NCBI GenBank assembly: GCA_039545275.1
Contig: BCHS01000002.1
Location: forward strand, 1,922,001 to 1,986,000
Reading direction: 5' to 3'
Source of the DNA: Pseudomicrostroma phylloplanum
Lineage: Eukaryota; Basidiomycota; Exobasidiomycetes; Microstromatales
DNA: 64,000 nt
Of this stretch, positions 53,146-64,000 are shown piece after piece (within the stretch, counting starts at the first letter, position 1; each line of letters starts with the position of its first letter). The notes under the pieces were generated by a model. It was not told where the DNA came from, made no database searches, and worked only from the letters and a program-made list of their open reading frames with translations. The position numbers and the translations under genes are program-made.

Positions 53146-54655
53146 TCAGAAGTCCATCGAGTGAGATTGCATGACTGAGTGGACGAGGGGAGGCAGGGAA
53201 GACGACGTCAGCTACGGATTCCGTTTGCTCCCTCTTGATGCGAGTCTCCGAATGACGGACGTACTCACCTCTCTTTGCATCCCTCGCTTCCTTGGTGATA
53301 GCAGCGCAATGTCTATCCAGCAAATCCACATACTTCTTCAAGCTCGTCTTCTCCCAATCTCCCTTTGTCACCATCGCCATCGTCTTCGCCTCCTCCCCTT
53401 CCACTTTCACTCCGCCCCTTCCATTCTTCCTCTCCCACTCATTGAGTTCCCTCAGGAGCAGAGCGACCGTGGGGCAGTCCTTTTCTGGGTCGAAAGAAGC
53501 GACGCTCTTGGCTTCGACGGGTACACAGACTCTTCCTGTAGCGGGATGCACCACAAAGGGGGACTTGAGCAAGTGGTTCATGTGTTTCGACACTTCGGCA
53601 TCGATCCTCGGGTAGGTGTACTGCAGGATGATCTCCTCCAGTGCGGGCTTCCAGGCGGCTTTGGACTTCTTAGCTTCGGCGAGGATGTCCTCCCACTTGT
53701 CTTGTGAGTTGCGCGAAGGATGCGACTCCCACTTGTTGCGGAGGCGACCTAGCGCTTCACTTTCCGTACAGGGTAGGAGGGAGAGGAGAAGCTCCCACTG
53801 CTCTCTCTGCCTGAAGCAATCCTGATCGCGCAGGACCGTCTCGACGAATGCCACCGTCAATGGTCCATTGCCGCCTTCACCACCCACGGCTCTCCTCAAG
53901 GCCGGGTGCAACGTCTTTCCCGCATCGACCTTCTTCTTCTGCTGCGACCCGCCCTTGACCACTTCCAGCCAGCCAACAATGGCCCTCCTAGCCTCATCAG
54001 CCATCTCGCATGCTTCCTTGTCCGAAATCCACAAGTGGATACCTCTCCTCCCCGAGTAGACCCACAGCAGATGCTTGAAGCCAAAGTCACTCCGTAGCGC
54101 CTCATCCAGCACCTCTACCGCCACTGCGATGAAGGACCAACAGCGCTTGCAGATCCCCTTCCCCGAGCAACACGTCCTGATCGAGTCGTAGTCGGTCATA
54201 TCGATATCGAAGACCAGCTCGCGCGAGACTGGCCGGAAGACTGACTTCTGCACCGTCTTGCGGTCCTTGGGCTTCGCTGTGTACACTGGTCCGATTTCGA
54301 ATCGCGCTGGATTCAGGCGGACAACCTCGCGCTTGAATTCTTCCCAATCGGCAAAGGAATTGTAGCGGATATAGACGTCATTGGTGAGTGTAAAGGCGAA
54401 CTCGCGATGTGTGAAGTTCTTGGTAGGCTGGTGAGGGAGATCGCGATTGAGCCAGGTATAGAGGGATTTGAAGGGGAGGATGCGCTTGTAGAAGGCGAGC
54501 ATCGCCATGGGCTCGGTAGAGTCGTTGCGCTCGATCGCCTTCTCGTCGATCTGGGTGATGGCGTGGTCGAAGTCCCCCCCAGCCTCGAAGTCATCGTCGT
54601 CGAGATCCATCCGAGGTGGGAGAGGCCGAGCGGGAGCGAGTACCGCGGCAGCCAT
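53146..54655 (-). CDS. PRI1: DNA primase small (catalytic) subunit Pri1
   Basis: Pri1 synthesises RNA primers within DNA polymerase alpha-primase. Exons are 53269-54655 and 53146-53174, with a 94-nt GTGAGT...CAG intron, giving 471 aa ending KRVMQSHSMDF. Reading through the intron would instead add about 90 unrelated residues. Motifs: REFAFTLTNDVYIRYNSFAD, the catalytic metal-binding Asp pair in VFDIDMTDYD, a zinc motif CCSGKGICKRCW, SGRRGIHLWISD (nucleotide-binding region), TLHPALRRAV, and LLKSPFVVHPATGRVCVPV. The start is the ATG at 54655 (MAAAVLAPARPLPPRMDLDD); upstream in-frame codons lack an ATG. It shares a short promoter with MED4. Confidence 0.93.
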
Positions 54656-54912
54656 TGTGAAGCGATGGCAGAGGGTATGAAGGATGGACAAGCAGGCGAG
54701 GAAGTCGTGGTGGTATTGGTGGTGGTGGTCACAGGCGTGTTACTTGAAGTCGCGCTACGCGAGGCAATTTAATTCTCGCGAATCTGGCGCCAGTCCGTCA
54801 TCTCACCCTCCGTTCCGATGCGCTCATCTGTGCATTGACGGCGGCTAGACTGGACTACTCACGCCGCTATCTGCTCCTCGGAACAATACCAACCCACCAG
54901 GAATCGTTGACT
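54656..54912. promoter_or_regulatory. Divergent promoter, PRI1 / MED4
   Basis: A 257-bp spacer separates the start codons. It contains gaattaaatt-type AT-rich sequence near 54770 and an ACGCG-like element near 54752 (gctacgcgagg). ACGCG is the core of the MCB/MBF box found at G1/S replication genes; its use here is inference. Confidence 0.4.
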
Positions 54913-56200
54913 ATGACGCCAGTAGCAACTGAGATTCCGTCCAGCGCCCGCAAGACGCTATTGTGGGAGGACGGCGCATCGACGAGCGCTCCAGCAACGC
55001 TTCGCTCCATCCTTCAGGTGCACCTCTCCCTCTCTCAGCAATTGTCTCAGGCCCTGTTCACCTCCCTCCACGCCGCCCACTCCACCGCTCTCCCCGCCTC
55101 GCCCATCCCACGCCCGCCCCAGCTCCCAGTCGAGCTGGAGACACTCCCGATCTGGAGCCTCCCTCCAAACGCCTCCCCGACGAGTAAGGAGTTGATCCCT
55201 TCTCTTGCGATCCTCCATACCTCACTGGACGATTACCTTTCACGGGCGCGTACACACAGGGCCAATGATAGGAAGATCCGCGAGCTGACGGAGGAGGTGC
55301 GCGAGCTACAGAGCGGTCGGAGGGAGAGAGTAAGAGTACTTGGAGCTGCAAGCAGGGAGCTCAGGGAGATCGTGCTCGAGGGGAGAGAGGAGGTGAAGAA
55401 GATTCAGCGGGCAAAGGCAGGTACGTTCCCCAGAAAGCGGGAACATACCGGGCGTGTGGCCATGGGCGCTGACAATGAACCTCGTGTGTGCATCACTTGC
55501 AGCTCCTCTGGACTACCGTCAAGTGCTAGCGTACGCAGCCGATCTAGCGCGCACCACTTCTGCTCCCCCTGGCTACTCTGAAGCCAAATTGCTCAAGGAA
55601 GGGGTGGAAGCCGCCCTCAAGCAGCCTGCAGCGCAGGAAAAGCAGCCTTCACCTCACTCGGATGCCGCGGAAGACACGAGGACACAGAGTGCAGGGATGA
55701 CATTGCCTGGTTTGGAAGGCGAGGGCGCTGTCCCCAGAATTGTAGTAGAGGGAGCCAAGAAGGAAGAAGCAGCAGCTCCCGAGCCTCCCCCCACGCCAGT
55801 AGCAGGCGTCGCAGCCACTCAGCCCACCGCAACCACGGCTGAGGCCACCCCTACCCAGCCAGCAGCAGCTCCCACACAGACGCGCTTCCTGCATCCAGAG
55901 GAGGAAGGCGACCCGCACAATGTCTCGTCGGCACCGCAACTCCTTCCCTTTCCCTCGGACGCAGAGATGCGGCGTGGGCTCATGGGCGTTGCTATGCTCG
56001 ACGAGTCGGGAGCGGGCATGAAGGGCATTTTACCTACTTGGCAGGCATTCAGAGAACAGTGGGAGACGGAGCATGGCGGGACGCAGCAGCAGAGTGGAGT
56101 GGACGTCCAGCAGGGTAAGCCGGAGGTGCAGAGGAGGGAGAGACGTACGAGGGCCAAGGTCGAAGAAGTCGAAGAAGATCTCGGGCTGGACCTGAATTGA
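54913..56200 (+). CDS. MED4: Mediator complex subunit 4
   Basis: Med4 is part of the Mediator middle module that links activators to RNA polymerase II. Exons are 54913-55420 and 55503-56200, with an 82-nt GTACGT...CAG intron, giving 401 aa. The N-terminal half is helical (LRSILQVHLSLSQQLSQALF), with a coiled coil at about 110-170 (KIRELTEEVRELQSGRRERV). The splice junction gives AK-AAPLDYRQVLAYAADLA, matching the Med4 I-x-Y-A-x-R/L motif, followed by the conserved APPGY and, after a disordered Ala/Pro linker, PFPSDAEMRRGLMG. The C-terminus is acidic. The ATG at 54913 is the first in frame. The stop is 46 bp from the AFG2 stop on the other strand, so transcripts of the two genes almost certainly overlap. 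Confidence 0.9.
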
Positions 56201-56246
56201 GGACGCAACAGAATGAGGGTATCGGCGGCGCCTAATTCTATAACCA

Positions 56247-59230
56247 TCACTTTGTCCCGACAAGCGTGTCCCGCCATCTCTCGTACCGCCCGATCATCTC
56301 GGGCGTGATTCTCCGCCTCATGCTTGCGGCAGCAGCCTCGAAGTGGCGCTGCTCCACTGCTTCTGCTTCCAGATTCTCTGACATGGCCCGGATCCCCGCG
56401 TCTTGGCAGACAGAGACAACTTCTGCGCCCGAGCAGCCGTCCGTCTAAGTAGATAGAGAGCAGCATAAGGAGGCAAGACAGATGCATCAGTACGATTGCC
56501 ACCAAGGCTTTGACAGACAATGTGCCAGCGCTACTCACCAAGTCGGCAATTTTTCCGAGGTCCATCTCGTCTGCTCTCGTCGCCATACTCTTACAGCGCA
56601 GCTCGAGGATAGACAGGCGAGCAGACCTGTCGGGTGGGCCAATGTACAGAAGGGTATCCAGACGTCCGGGCCTGAGAAGGGCTGGGTCCTAAGGGGAGAG
56701 AGGAGGGAGCCAACAGTTTTAGCACGCGCGCTCGAAGCCCTGTCGATACCGGATGCGAAAGCCCTCTTACTCACAATGACCTCCGGTCTATTCGTCGCAG
56801 CAATAATGACCACCTTGTCCAGCACATCCGCTCCATCCATCTCGGTCAACAGGGTCGCAATCACCCTATCATTGACAGCCGAGCTTCCTTGGTCTTCTTC
56901 TCCGCCGGACGACCGCGTAGCAGTGAGCGCATCGATCTCATCAAAGAAGACAATAGCCGGGCTCGCCGCTCTGGCTTTTCGGAAGAGATCCCGAAGTGCC
57001 TTTTCCGAGTCGCCGAGGTATTTGCTGAAGAGCTCTGGGCCCTTGACGCCGATCCAGTTGATCCCTTCGCTCTGGGCACAGGCGCGGGCAATCATCGTCT
57101 TGCTGCAGCCGGGAGGACCGTAGAGCAGTACGCCTCGGCCGCCGGAGATGCCTAGCTTCTTCATCTGAGAAGAGTACTTGAGAGGCCACTCGACGGACTG
57201 TAGGATGCGCTGCTTGGCGATCGAGTAGGGTGAATCCGGAGATCCGAGACCAATGGAGGACCAGGAGAGGGGTGGTGGAGGAAGCATGGAGCGGAGAGAC
57301 GAGGGACGCATGAGGGGAACAGAGCTGAAGAGGTCTTCTGCCGTGAGGAGGTGACGTGCGTTCCAGGAGATCTTCAGCTTCTGTTGCACTTGTACACTCA
57401 GGTGATCCACGCCTTCGACTGCCACTTGCTCGTCTGCCAGACGACGTCGGATGACCTTCATGCCTGCTTCGCGGATGAGGGCGCTCAAGTCTGCGCCAAC
57501 AAAGCCGTGCGTGCGAGATGCGACCTGGGAAATATCGTCGGAAGTCAGGGAGTGCGGCGTGTCGCTCAAGAGTGTCGTCAGAATGTCCAGGCGAGCGGCA
57601 GGGCTTGGAACGCCTGCGCAAAGGTAGAACAGCAGATGAACTTCAGTCCGATAGCTCATCACCTGCCCACGGTTTCACCTTCCTATCACTCACCGATCTC
57701 GATCTCGCGATCCAGACGACCGGGTCTCCTCAGAGCTGGGTCGATGGCATTCGGCCGATTGGTAGCAGCGATCACCACTACTCTACCAGCTCCTTGGCCT
57801 CCTTTGGCCTCTTCCTCGCTCTCGTCGTCGCTCTCATTGGATTCGTCCTCTTCGCTTGCGCTTCTGCCCTTGCCCTTCCCTCTCGAGGGTCCGTTAAGGC
57901 TTTGACCCACTCCATCGATCTCAGTGAGGAGCGTAGCAACGACTCGGCTGCCCACTCCATCACTCTCGCCTCCCTCTCGATTCCCTGCTATCACATCAAT
58001 TTCATCGATGATGATGACGCTCATGTCGTTCTTGCGGGCATCGCGGAACACCTTTCGTATCCGAGCTTCCGTTCTGCCGTGGTATGAAGAGGAGAGTTCG
58101 GGGCCTGAGATGGTGAAGATCTGCGAAGCCGATAGGAAGGAAGAGCTGATGGAGAGGGCGAGAGAAGTCTTGCCGGTACCTGGCGGGCCGTGCAGAAGGA
58201 CGCCTCGAGGAGGTTGAAGGCCTACGAAGAAGACGAGCAACTGTCAGTACGGCGCTCATGATCCCCTGCGATTCCACTTCCTGACTCACCATGCTGCTGA
58301 AACAGCTCCGGTCGCATCAGAGGCAGGAACACGAGCTCCTTCAATTGCCTCACCTCCTCCTGCAGTCCACCTAGCTTCTTGCGAGGAACACTGGAAGACG
58401 CCGGGTCACCTTGCGCTGAGGCCGTAGCTACCGCCGTACCCTCAGTATCCGCTGAAGCAGAGCTGGCAATGCTGATGATTGTGCTTCTTCCGATGTACAG
58501 TAAGCTAGCTGCAGCTTGCTCCGGGGTGTCTATCGCCTTCGTCTGCTTCCCAGCTAGCTTGAGCACGATGTTCGAAGAGTGGAAGGGGACGACGAGACGC
58601 TGTGATGGCAGCACACAAGTGAGCTCGACTGTGGGTTAGGGTTCGAGAAAGAGCTGATTGTCAGCGCAATCCATCAGCATAGAGTATCAATCTGTTTGAC
58701 TCACTGAGCAGCTCCTTGACCACCATTGCCAGGATCTCCCTGCTCGAGGCAGACAGCTGCGTCTGGCCTGTCTTTGTATCATCGCTGGATTCGACCACCC
58801 ACGGCAAGTCCTCTACTTCCTTCTTGGGAACCGTACCAGCAGGGAACACTTCGACGTCCACTATGTCGTCCCCAGTCGTGGTGAGCCCAGGGTAGAGGCA
58901 TTGAGGAAAGACGCCCTCTTGTGGTCTGGCAAGCTGAGACGAGCTCGCAGTTCTACTGCCGGAAGCTGCCCGCTTGTCCTGATTTTCTGGTCTATAAGGC
59001 CATACGGCGCCTGCTGTCCATACATTGCTCCTCTCTCCAGGCTCAGCAGAAGAGGAGCCGGCTCCATCGTCTGCGATGCTAAGTTTGAGGATTGCTGGTC
59101 TACCTGCGCCTATCCGAAGGGTCCTAAGCAAGCCGGGTGCGAGCTTGATGCGGGGCGAGTGGGATGAAATTGAGAGGGAGAGCTTGACCGACTTGGATGC
59201 CGCCAAGTCCGAGTGGTCTTGGCTGCTCAT
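56247..59230 (-). CDS. AFG2: Afg2/Drg1 type II AAA ATPase
   Basis: Afg2/Drg1 (human SPATA5) strips Rlp24 from pre-60S ribosomal particles in the cytoplasm. Exons are 58705-59230, 58290-58628, 57694-58221, 56775-57613, 56539-56688 and 56247-56444, giving 859 aa. The N-domain is at about 1-200. D1 has GPPGTGKT and IIIIDEID, with an acidic insertion of about 45 residues before [11 protein letters not shown]2 has the family-specific [30 protein letters not shown] and [20 protein letters not shown]. The C-terminus is [20 protein letters not shown], then [12 protein letters not shown]. An upstream in-frame ATG at 59446 would add 72 residues with no similarity and leave only 16 bp to the divergent gene. 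The internal start MSSQDHSDL at 59230 is preferred but not proven. Confidence 0.92.
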
Positions 59231-59462
59231 TTGAGGTATCCAACGCCGTTTGCTCAAGCTGGACGTGGTTTCAAGGAGAGAGAGAGAGCCGTAAAATATT
59301 CCTAGCGTCTTCGTCTTGCCTTGCCCCGCATGACGCGGAAGTGGAGCGAGAGGATTGGGCCTTGCAGCCATCCTCCTCCCACCCAGACTTGGTTCCTGAC
59401 CCATACTTGCCACCTCGCCCGATGCCGGCCTTGCCTTCGTCGTCATCTATCTGCGCTCGATG
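59231..59462. promoter_or_regulatory. Divergent promoter, AFG2 / large disordered protein
   Basis: A 232-bp spacer exists if AFG2 starts at 59230; it shrinks to 16 bp if the upstream ATG at 59446 is used. A short GA-dinucleotide run and an AT-rich patch (gtaaaatattcc, about 59291) lie in it. Confidence 0.35.
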
Positions 59463-62400
59463 GCTCCCGTAGCATCGTCGACGCCATTGCCGACGAATCC
59501 CTCAGCCCGTAGCCACGGACGCTCCAGTCCCAATCCCTCAGGCTCATCTCATGCGCACCTTGTCACACTGCCCATACACAATCCCACACTGGCGCCCCCT
59601 CTACAATCCGCTTCCTCGTCTAGATCACCTCTCTATGGCCTTCCGGGGGTGACCACCTCTGACCATTCACTCAACGCCAATGTGTCTTCCGTCCTGGCTG
59701 TCTCTCCCGGCCCTGCTGCCACCTCTCTAGAGCAGCTTGCGCCGCACCTCGCTTCGGCAGAAGCTCACTTGGGGAGGATGACTTTGACGGCTCCCGACAA
59801 CATGATGCGGCGACGGGCTCAGGAGAAGGAGAAGGAACGCAGGGCTCGGAGGATCGTGAAGAAACAAGAGAGAGCTAGGGAGGCAATGGTCGCCTTGGCA
59901 GCCAGCTCGAGCCACGGCCATCGCCCTCCGCCTTCCTTGATCGTCCCAGACCCAGCTACAGGCCGAGCCTCGCGATCGCGCCCGGTCACGCCTCAAGACC
60001 CTGGGAGTAGCAGCAGCGGCGGTGAGGCAGTAAGAGCTCGAAACGGGAGGTCGCCGAGTAGAAACACCAGAGAGAGGGCCGCATCGGCGCCTCGGGCTCC
60101 TGAAGGAACCTCTCGAGATGTGGCAGCGCAGGGTCAGACTCCCCGCGCCGTACAGGCCTCTACACGGCAGTCTCGGACAAGACCACACCATCAGAACGAG
60201 CGCCCTGCGACTCCTTCTAGACGCCTGAGTGGTCCTTTTACAACCGCGAGCGAAGGATCCGTCGAAGCGAGTTCATCGACGGCAGCAGCACTGGCTCCTG
60301 ACCCATCCCCACATCCAACGTCTATTACTTCACCTCCTCATGTGGGGGAAAATGCTGATGCTCACCTCAGCCGCCGGGAGCCGTCAAGAAACCGTCGAAT
60401 GTCGAGACCGCCCTCTACTCATTCACATCGTGCTGCGCCGCCTCCCATCGAAGCAGAGCCTGCTCCCCCGCCGTTTCCAGAAGGGAGTACACGGCCGCCA
60501 AGCCCCCCGAGGGCTCCTCCGGTAGACGAAGGAGACCTCTGGACATCAGAGGACGAGCGAACTTGGGCGGACTACCGCAGGAGGGTTCCAGATAGCCCTC
60601 CGCCTGCTTTCCTCAGCGAAGAGAGCGAAAGCGACAGCGAGGAGCAGACTGAGCAGGCCATCTTGCCTGCAGGTGCGCCCGCACGACCCTCCGCCGACGG
60701 GAATCACAGCGACGGTAGCTCGCAGAGGAGCTTCGACGACTCGCCGCAACCAGCATTGTCGGAAGACCGCCGGGCATGGGAAGATGATGTACAGAGAGGG
60801 CTCTCATTCGAACAAAGGGTTCAACGCCTAGAAGCGCGGCGAAGAAGGGCAGACAAGTTGGCCGATACTGCAACGGAAAGCCAGCAAGGCGACGACAGGA
60901 TTCCGGCCAATGTAGCTACTGGCGGCCTCACATCGATCGAGCACAGATCGGACACAGTCTCAGCTGAGTCGAACGATCGATCATTGATTCAGTCGCAGCC
61001 TGGGTCCTCGCTCACATCGCATACAGACACAGCCGCTCCTGTACGCCCAGAGGTGACTAGCATCCTTCCGGCTCCGCCTCCCACGTCAGGTCTATCCTCA
61101 GCTGTTTCACTGGCCCCCATTCCGACGTCAAGACCGGCCGGTACTAATACCCAGTCATCCACCACCGGCCCCACCGTGCGGCTTCCAGATCCACCCGCAC
61201 TGGTCATGCCGCCTCAGACCGGACTCAGTCAAGATGGAGCCTTGACTCATCCATCGCTGCCTCGTCCAGCGGGGGAGTCTAGCAAGCAACCGAAGAAGCG
61301 TCCTGGTGCTGCGCGCTCTGGCCCCAGCAGGGAATCTGGCTCGTCGCGTTTGGCTCCCACCTCTGTTCGCCCGCGTCCTACATCGGACAGCTACTCTAGA
61401 TTTCGTGATGACGCTTCAGCTGCTGCTGAACGTAGAAGGCTTGCTTGGGGTCTGGCTTACGGAAGGCAGGTGGAAGTCGTGACCGCACCAGCTCGTCGGA
61501 GTGAGGCAGACCTTCCTGCCCTGGACCCGCGTATCACGGCTGCCCCCTTGGTTGGCGACCAACCTGGTACAATGCCTGGAGCGTTCATGGATGCAGATCA
61601 TGGCGCGGCAGATGACAGTGATGCCTCTTCCTCTTCGGAAGCTGAGTGGGCTGCCGAGACGGCTGCTTTCGAGGCCCTCCGCCGAGCAGCCGAGACGACA
61701 ACTGCTGTCCAGGACTCTGAAGAGGACAGCGACCATAGTGCCGATGAACATGCTCATCAGGCTGTACTGTTGCGCAGTCCTATGGCTCGTCTGCAAGACG
61801 CCCTTCCCAAGGCTCCGCCTCCTCTAGCACTCGGGAGGACTCGCGGAGGTGGCGTTGCGTATGATGCCTCTGATTCCGAAGACTCTCTCGGCGAAGACGA
61901 TGTCAGCGAGAGCGAGAGCGAAGACAGCGGCAGTGAACAGAACGGGTTTGTGCGTGTCGTAAACCCTCGATGGGCCTTGCCCAGCCAAGAGCCTGCACAA
62001 GCAGATCGCGCACGATACATCAGTGATGGCGCCGCTCGAAGCGCTGTCCAAGAGCGTCATGTCGAGCCTGGCAAAGGCAAGCAAATGGCCCCTACTGTAC
62101 ATTCCAGCAAGGCCAATACAACGAAGGCGGCTCAGAAGCAACGAACAGGACCTCGCAAACCATCCGCATCTGCGTCAAGGGCTAGTTCATCAGCTCCCGA
62201 TCTGATCTTGCCCTCTCAGTCCGATTCTGCAGACGCAGCAGGCTCAGTAGAGCCGGGTTCAGCCTCTCATAAGGGCGAAGAGGGCGAGTCTGCTCCGGTC
62301 CGGCCAGTGTCACGTCCGTCCCTCGATTCAGCGCGCACTTTCGTGGACCGTAGACCGTCAACAACGTCGCTCAAGTCCACTTCAGGATCGTCGATTTGGC

Positions 62401-64000
62401 ACGGTCGGTTACCCGGGGCACCAGTACCGCCATCGCGTCAGGCAGAGACGACGGATCGACTCAGAGACTTGTTTGGCGCACCTTTGTCGGCAACATCGCA
62501 TAACCTCCCGGAACAAGCCTACGATGATACTGTCAAGCAGATCGAGCTGCCCCCTCGGCCCCTCTCGAATCAGACTGTTTCTGCTAACAAACATGCTGCG
62601 ACTTCACCTTCGACTTCGGCGGGACAGGCAAATGAGCAGCAATTGCGTCGAGACACCTTGTTGGACATTGCTCGATTGCAGAGTGTCGCTCCACAAGGCA
62701 ACTCTTTGGCAGCTCTAGAACGATTGCTCACAAATTCGCTGCGCAGCGAACCCGTCGATGAATCGAATTTAGCCTCAACATCAGGAGCAAGACTGTCCCG
62801 ACAGGGTGCAATAACAAGCTCCACACGACATTCTAGGCCTCCGCCCCCGGTCCCGCCACGAACGCATGTGCCTCTGATCACCGCTGCCAGCATTGCTCGA
62901 AGCGGTTCCTTCATCAATCCAAGGTCTTCCTTCGCTCCGCTACCTCGTCAAACTCGTCTGCCGACCATCACTGATGCTACCCGTCACTTTCCTCCCACGA
63001 CTGGTGATGGCGGTAGCGCTGCCGGTGACGAAGAGGCTGATGAGCAAATCGGAAGCGAGCGCAGACCGCCAGCACTGCCTCCGCGCCTTCCGGTAGCAGG
63101 TGGCAGAGTGTCGGCTTTATTGGAAAGGTTTGAAGGACCGCGGAGAGCGGGTGCCGATGTGGCGAGCTCTACCGGTTCGCATCGAGACGCCTCCCTGGGC
63201 GGCGTGGAAGCCATGTCCGCCTCAGCAGTTCGGCCAGCAGTCCAGCCTCCTTCGCCACCTCTGATCGACTTGTCTATCCCAGAGTCAGGACCGCCCACAA
63301 CACCTCAAAGACGTCGGCCGCCACCACCGCCGCCCCCCGCTCTCGCCGAGATTGACGGTCCACCGTCACATCGAGCCTCTCCAGCACCTCCACTGCCTGC
63401 TCGTATCGCAGAAACTCTGGCAAGCAGTCCAGAGGCTCCTTCACTTCCCCGTTCCAGCTCGTACCCTCACTTGTTTCGCACAGACTCTCAGCAAGATCGT
63501 GCACGGAGGAGCGCGCTGGATGCTCTAATCAGGAATGAAATCGCTGAGGAGAGGCCAGGGACGGCCTCTACCGCACCAGGCACCTCTGACTCCTCGAGGC
63601 TGGCGCAACGGCCTCCACCCAGTCTCCCTGGCGATAGTCCCTCGCGCTCCCTGCACAGCGGCGAGCGACGGCCACTTCCCATGACTCCAGGGCCGCCGGG
63701 TTCTGCCGTCGTACAGATACTGCCTCTGGGCAGTACGCAGCGGGCACCGGAAGCCTCAGCGACTGCTCAGCCGACTGCTCAGCCGTCTGCTCCTGTCGCT
63801 GATGGACCATCCGTCGCTCCAGCAGACAGTGTCAGCTCTGAGTCGGGCCAGCGATACATTACAGACTTGGACATTGTTGCTTCACGCTTAGAGGCCAATC
63901 CCTCCGCTTCTCACTTCGATGACATAGCTCTTCTACAAGACTTCTTGGGACCGGCACTCCCTTCTTCTCTCTCGCCTGCAGAGCTTTCCTCGATTCCACT
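59463..64000 (+). CDS. Very large disordered protein, 3' end outside window
   Basis: An uninterrupted frame starts at the ATG at 59463 (MAPVASSTPLPTNPSARSHG) and is still open at base 64000, giving at least 1512 residues. I checked the frame codon by codon and saw no stop. Composition is rich in Ser, Pro, Ala and Arg. Features include a basic helical stretch at about 115-150 (MMRRRAQEKEKERRARRIVK and on), acidic Ser-Asp-Glu clusters near 380-390, 720-730 and 820-830, and a short conserved-looking block at about 660-680 (AAERRRLAWGLAYGRQVEVV). A poly-Pro tract lies at about 1287 (RRRPPPPPPPALAEIDG). The last part becomes more ordered (RYITDLDIVASRLE, then FDDIALLQDFLGPALPSS), suggesting a folded C-terminal domain just beyond the window. 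I do not recognise the family. Confidence 0.75.

Noticed and set aside
59231..59446. N-terminal 72-residue extension of Afg2
   Set aside because: It has no similarity to the Afg2 N-domain and would leave 16 bp for a divergent promoter; kept only as an alternative start.
1..64000. Search for transposons, viral genes, biosynthetic clusters or CRISPR
   Set aside because: No reverse transcriptase, transposase, long terminal or inverted repeats, polyketide/non-ribosomal synthase motifs, or spaced direct repeats were seen; the window is ordinary gene-dense fungal sequence.

Overview
This window is nuclear DNA of a fungus. The evidence is eukaryotic gene structure (GT-AG introns of about 36-160 nt, monocistronic genes on both strands, no Shine-Dalgarno logic) together with fungal families: a Ysc84/Lsb3-type SYLF-SH3 protein, a CipC/DUF3759 stress protein, Tim54, Pam17, a Dnf-type flippase and a Pmp3/Sna family protein. 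High GC, very long Ser/Pro/Ala-rich disordered regions and CT-rich leaders suggest a basidiomycete, most likely of smut/Exobasidiomycetes type (Ustilaginomycotina). That placement is inference.

Layout from left to right: separase (+); Ysc84/Lsb3-like SYLF-SH3 protein (-); glucose-6-phosphate 1-epimerase-like protein (+); CipC-like protein (-); AN1 zinc-finger protein (+); Mer3/HFM1 meiotic helicase with at least 17 exons (-); an unrecognised coiled-coil protein (+); Dnf1/2-type P4-ATPase (+); PRPP synthetase subunit with a large insertion (+); membrane-anchored, degenerate acyl-CoA-synthetase-like protein (+); PX-like plus AGC protein kinase (+); Pmp3/Sna3-like protein (+); Pam17 (-); eIF4A-III/Fal1 (+); LIM-domain protein (-); Rrp46 exosome subunit (-); Tim54 (+); DNA primase small subunit (-); Mediator Med4 (+); Afg2/Drg1 AAA ATPase (-); and the start of a very large disordered protein that runs off the right end (+).

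The genes do not form a pathway or a cluster. They are mostly housekeeping: chromosome segregation and meiosis (separase, Mer3), replication (Pri1), RNA metabolism (Fal1, Rrp46), ribosome maturation (Afg2), mitochondrial import (Tim54, Pam17), nucleotide synthesis, lipid asymmetry and signalling. Many neighbours are divergent pairs with short shared promoters (HFM1/unknown protein, PRI1/MED4, RRP46/TIM54, PAM17/FAL1, AFG2/large ORF) or tightly convergent pairs (MED4/AFG2 stops 46 bp apart).

I see no transposon, CRISPR array, secondary-metabolite cluster, rRNA or convincing tRNA. The most unusual signals are splicing-related. Several micro-exons (11-19 nt) sit in HFM1, FAL1 and the Sna3-like gene; one 15-nt exon encodes exactly the Walker A residues T-G-S-G-K of the meiotic helicase. 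Exon boundaries were derived by hand from splice sites, reading frame and family conservation; no transcript data were available.
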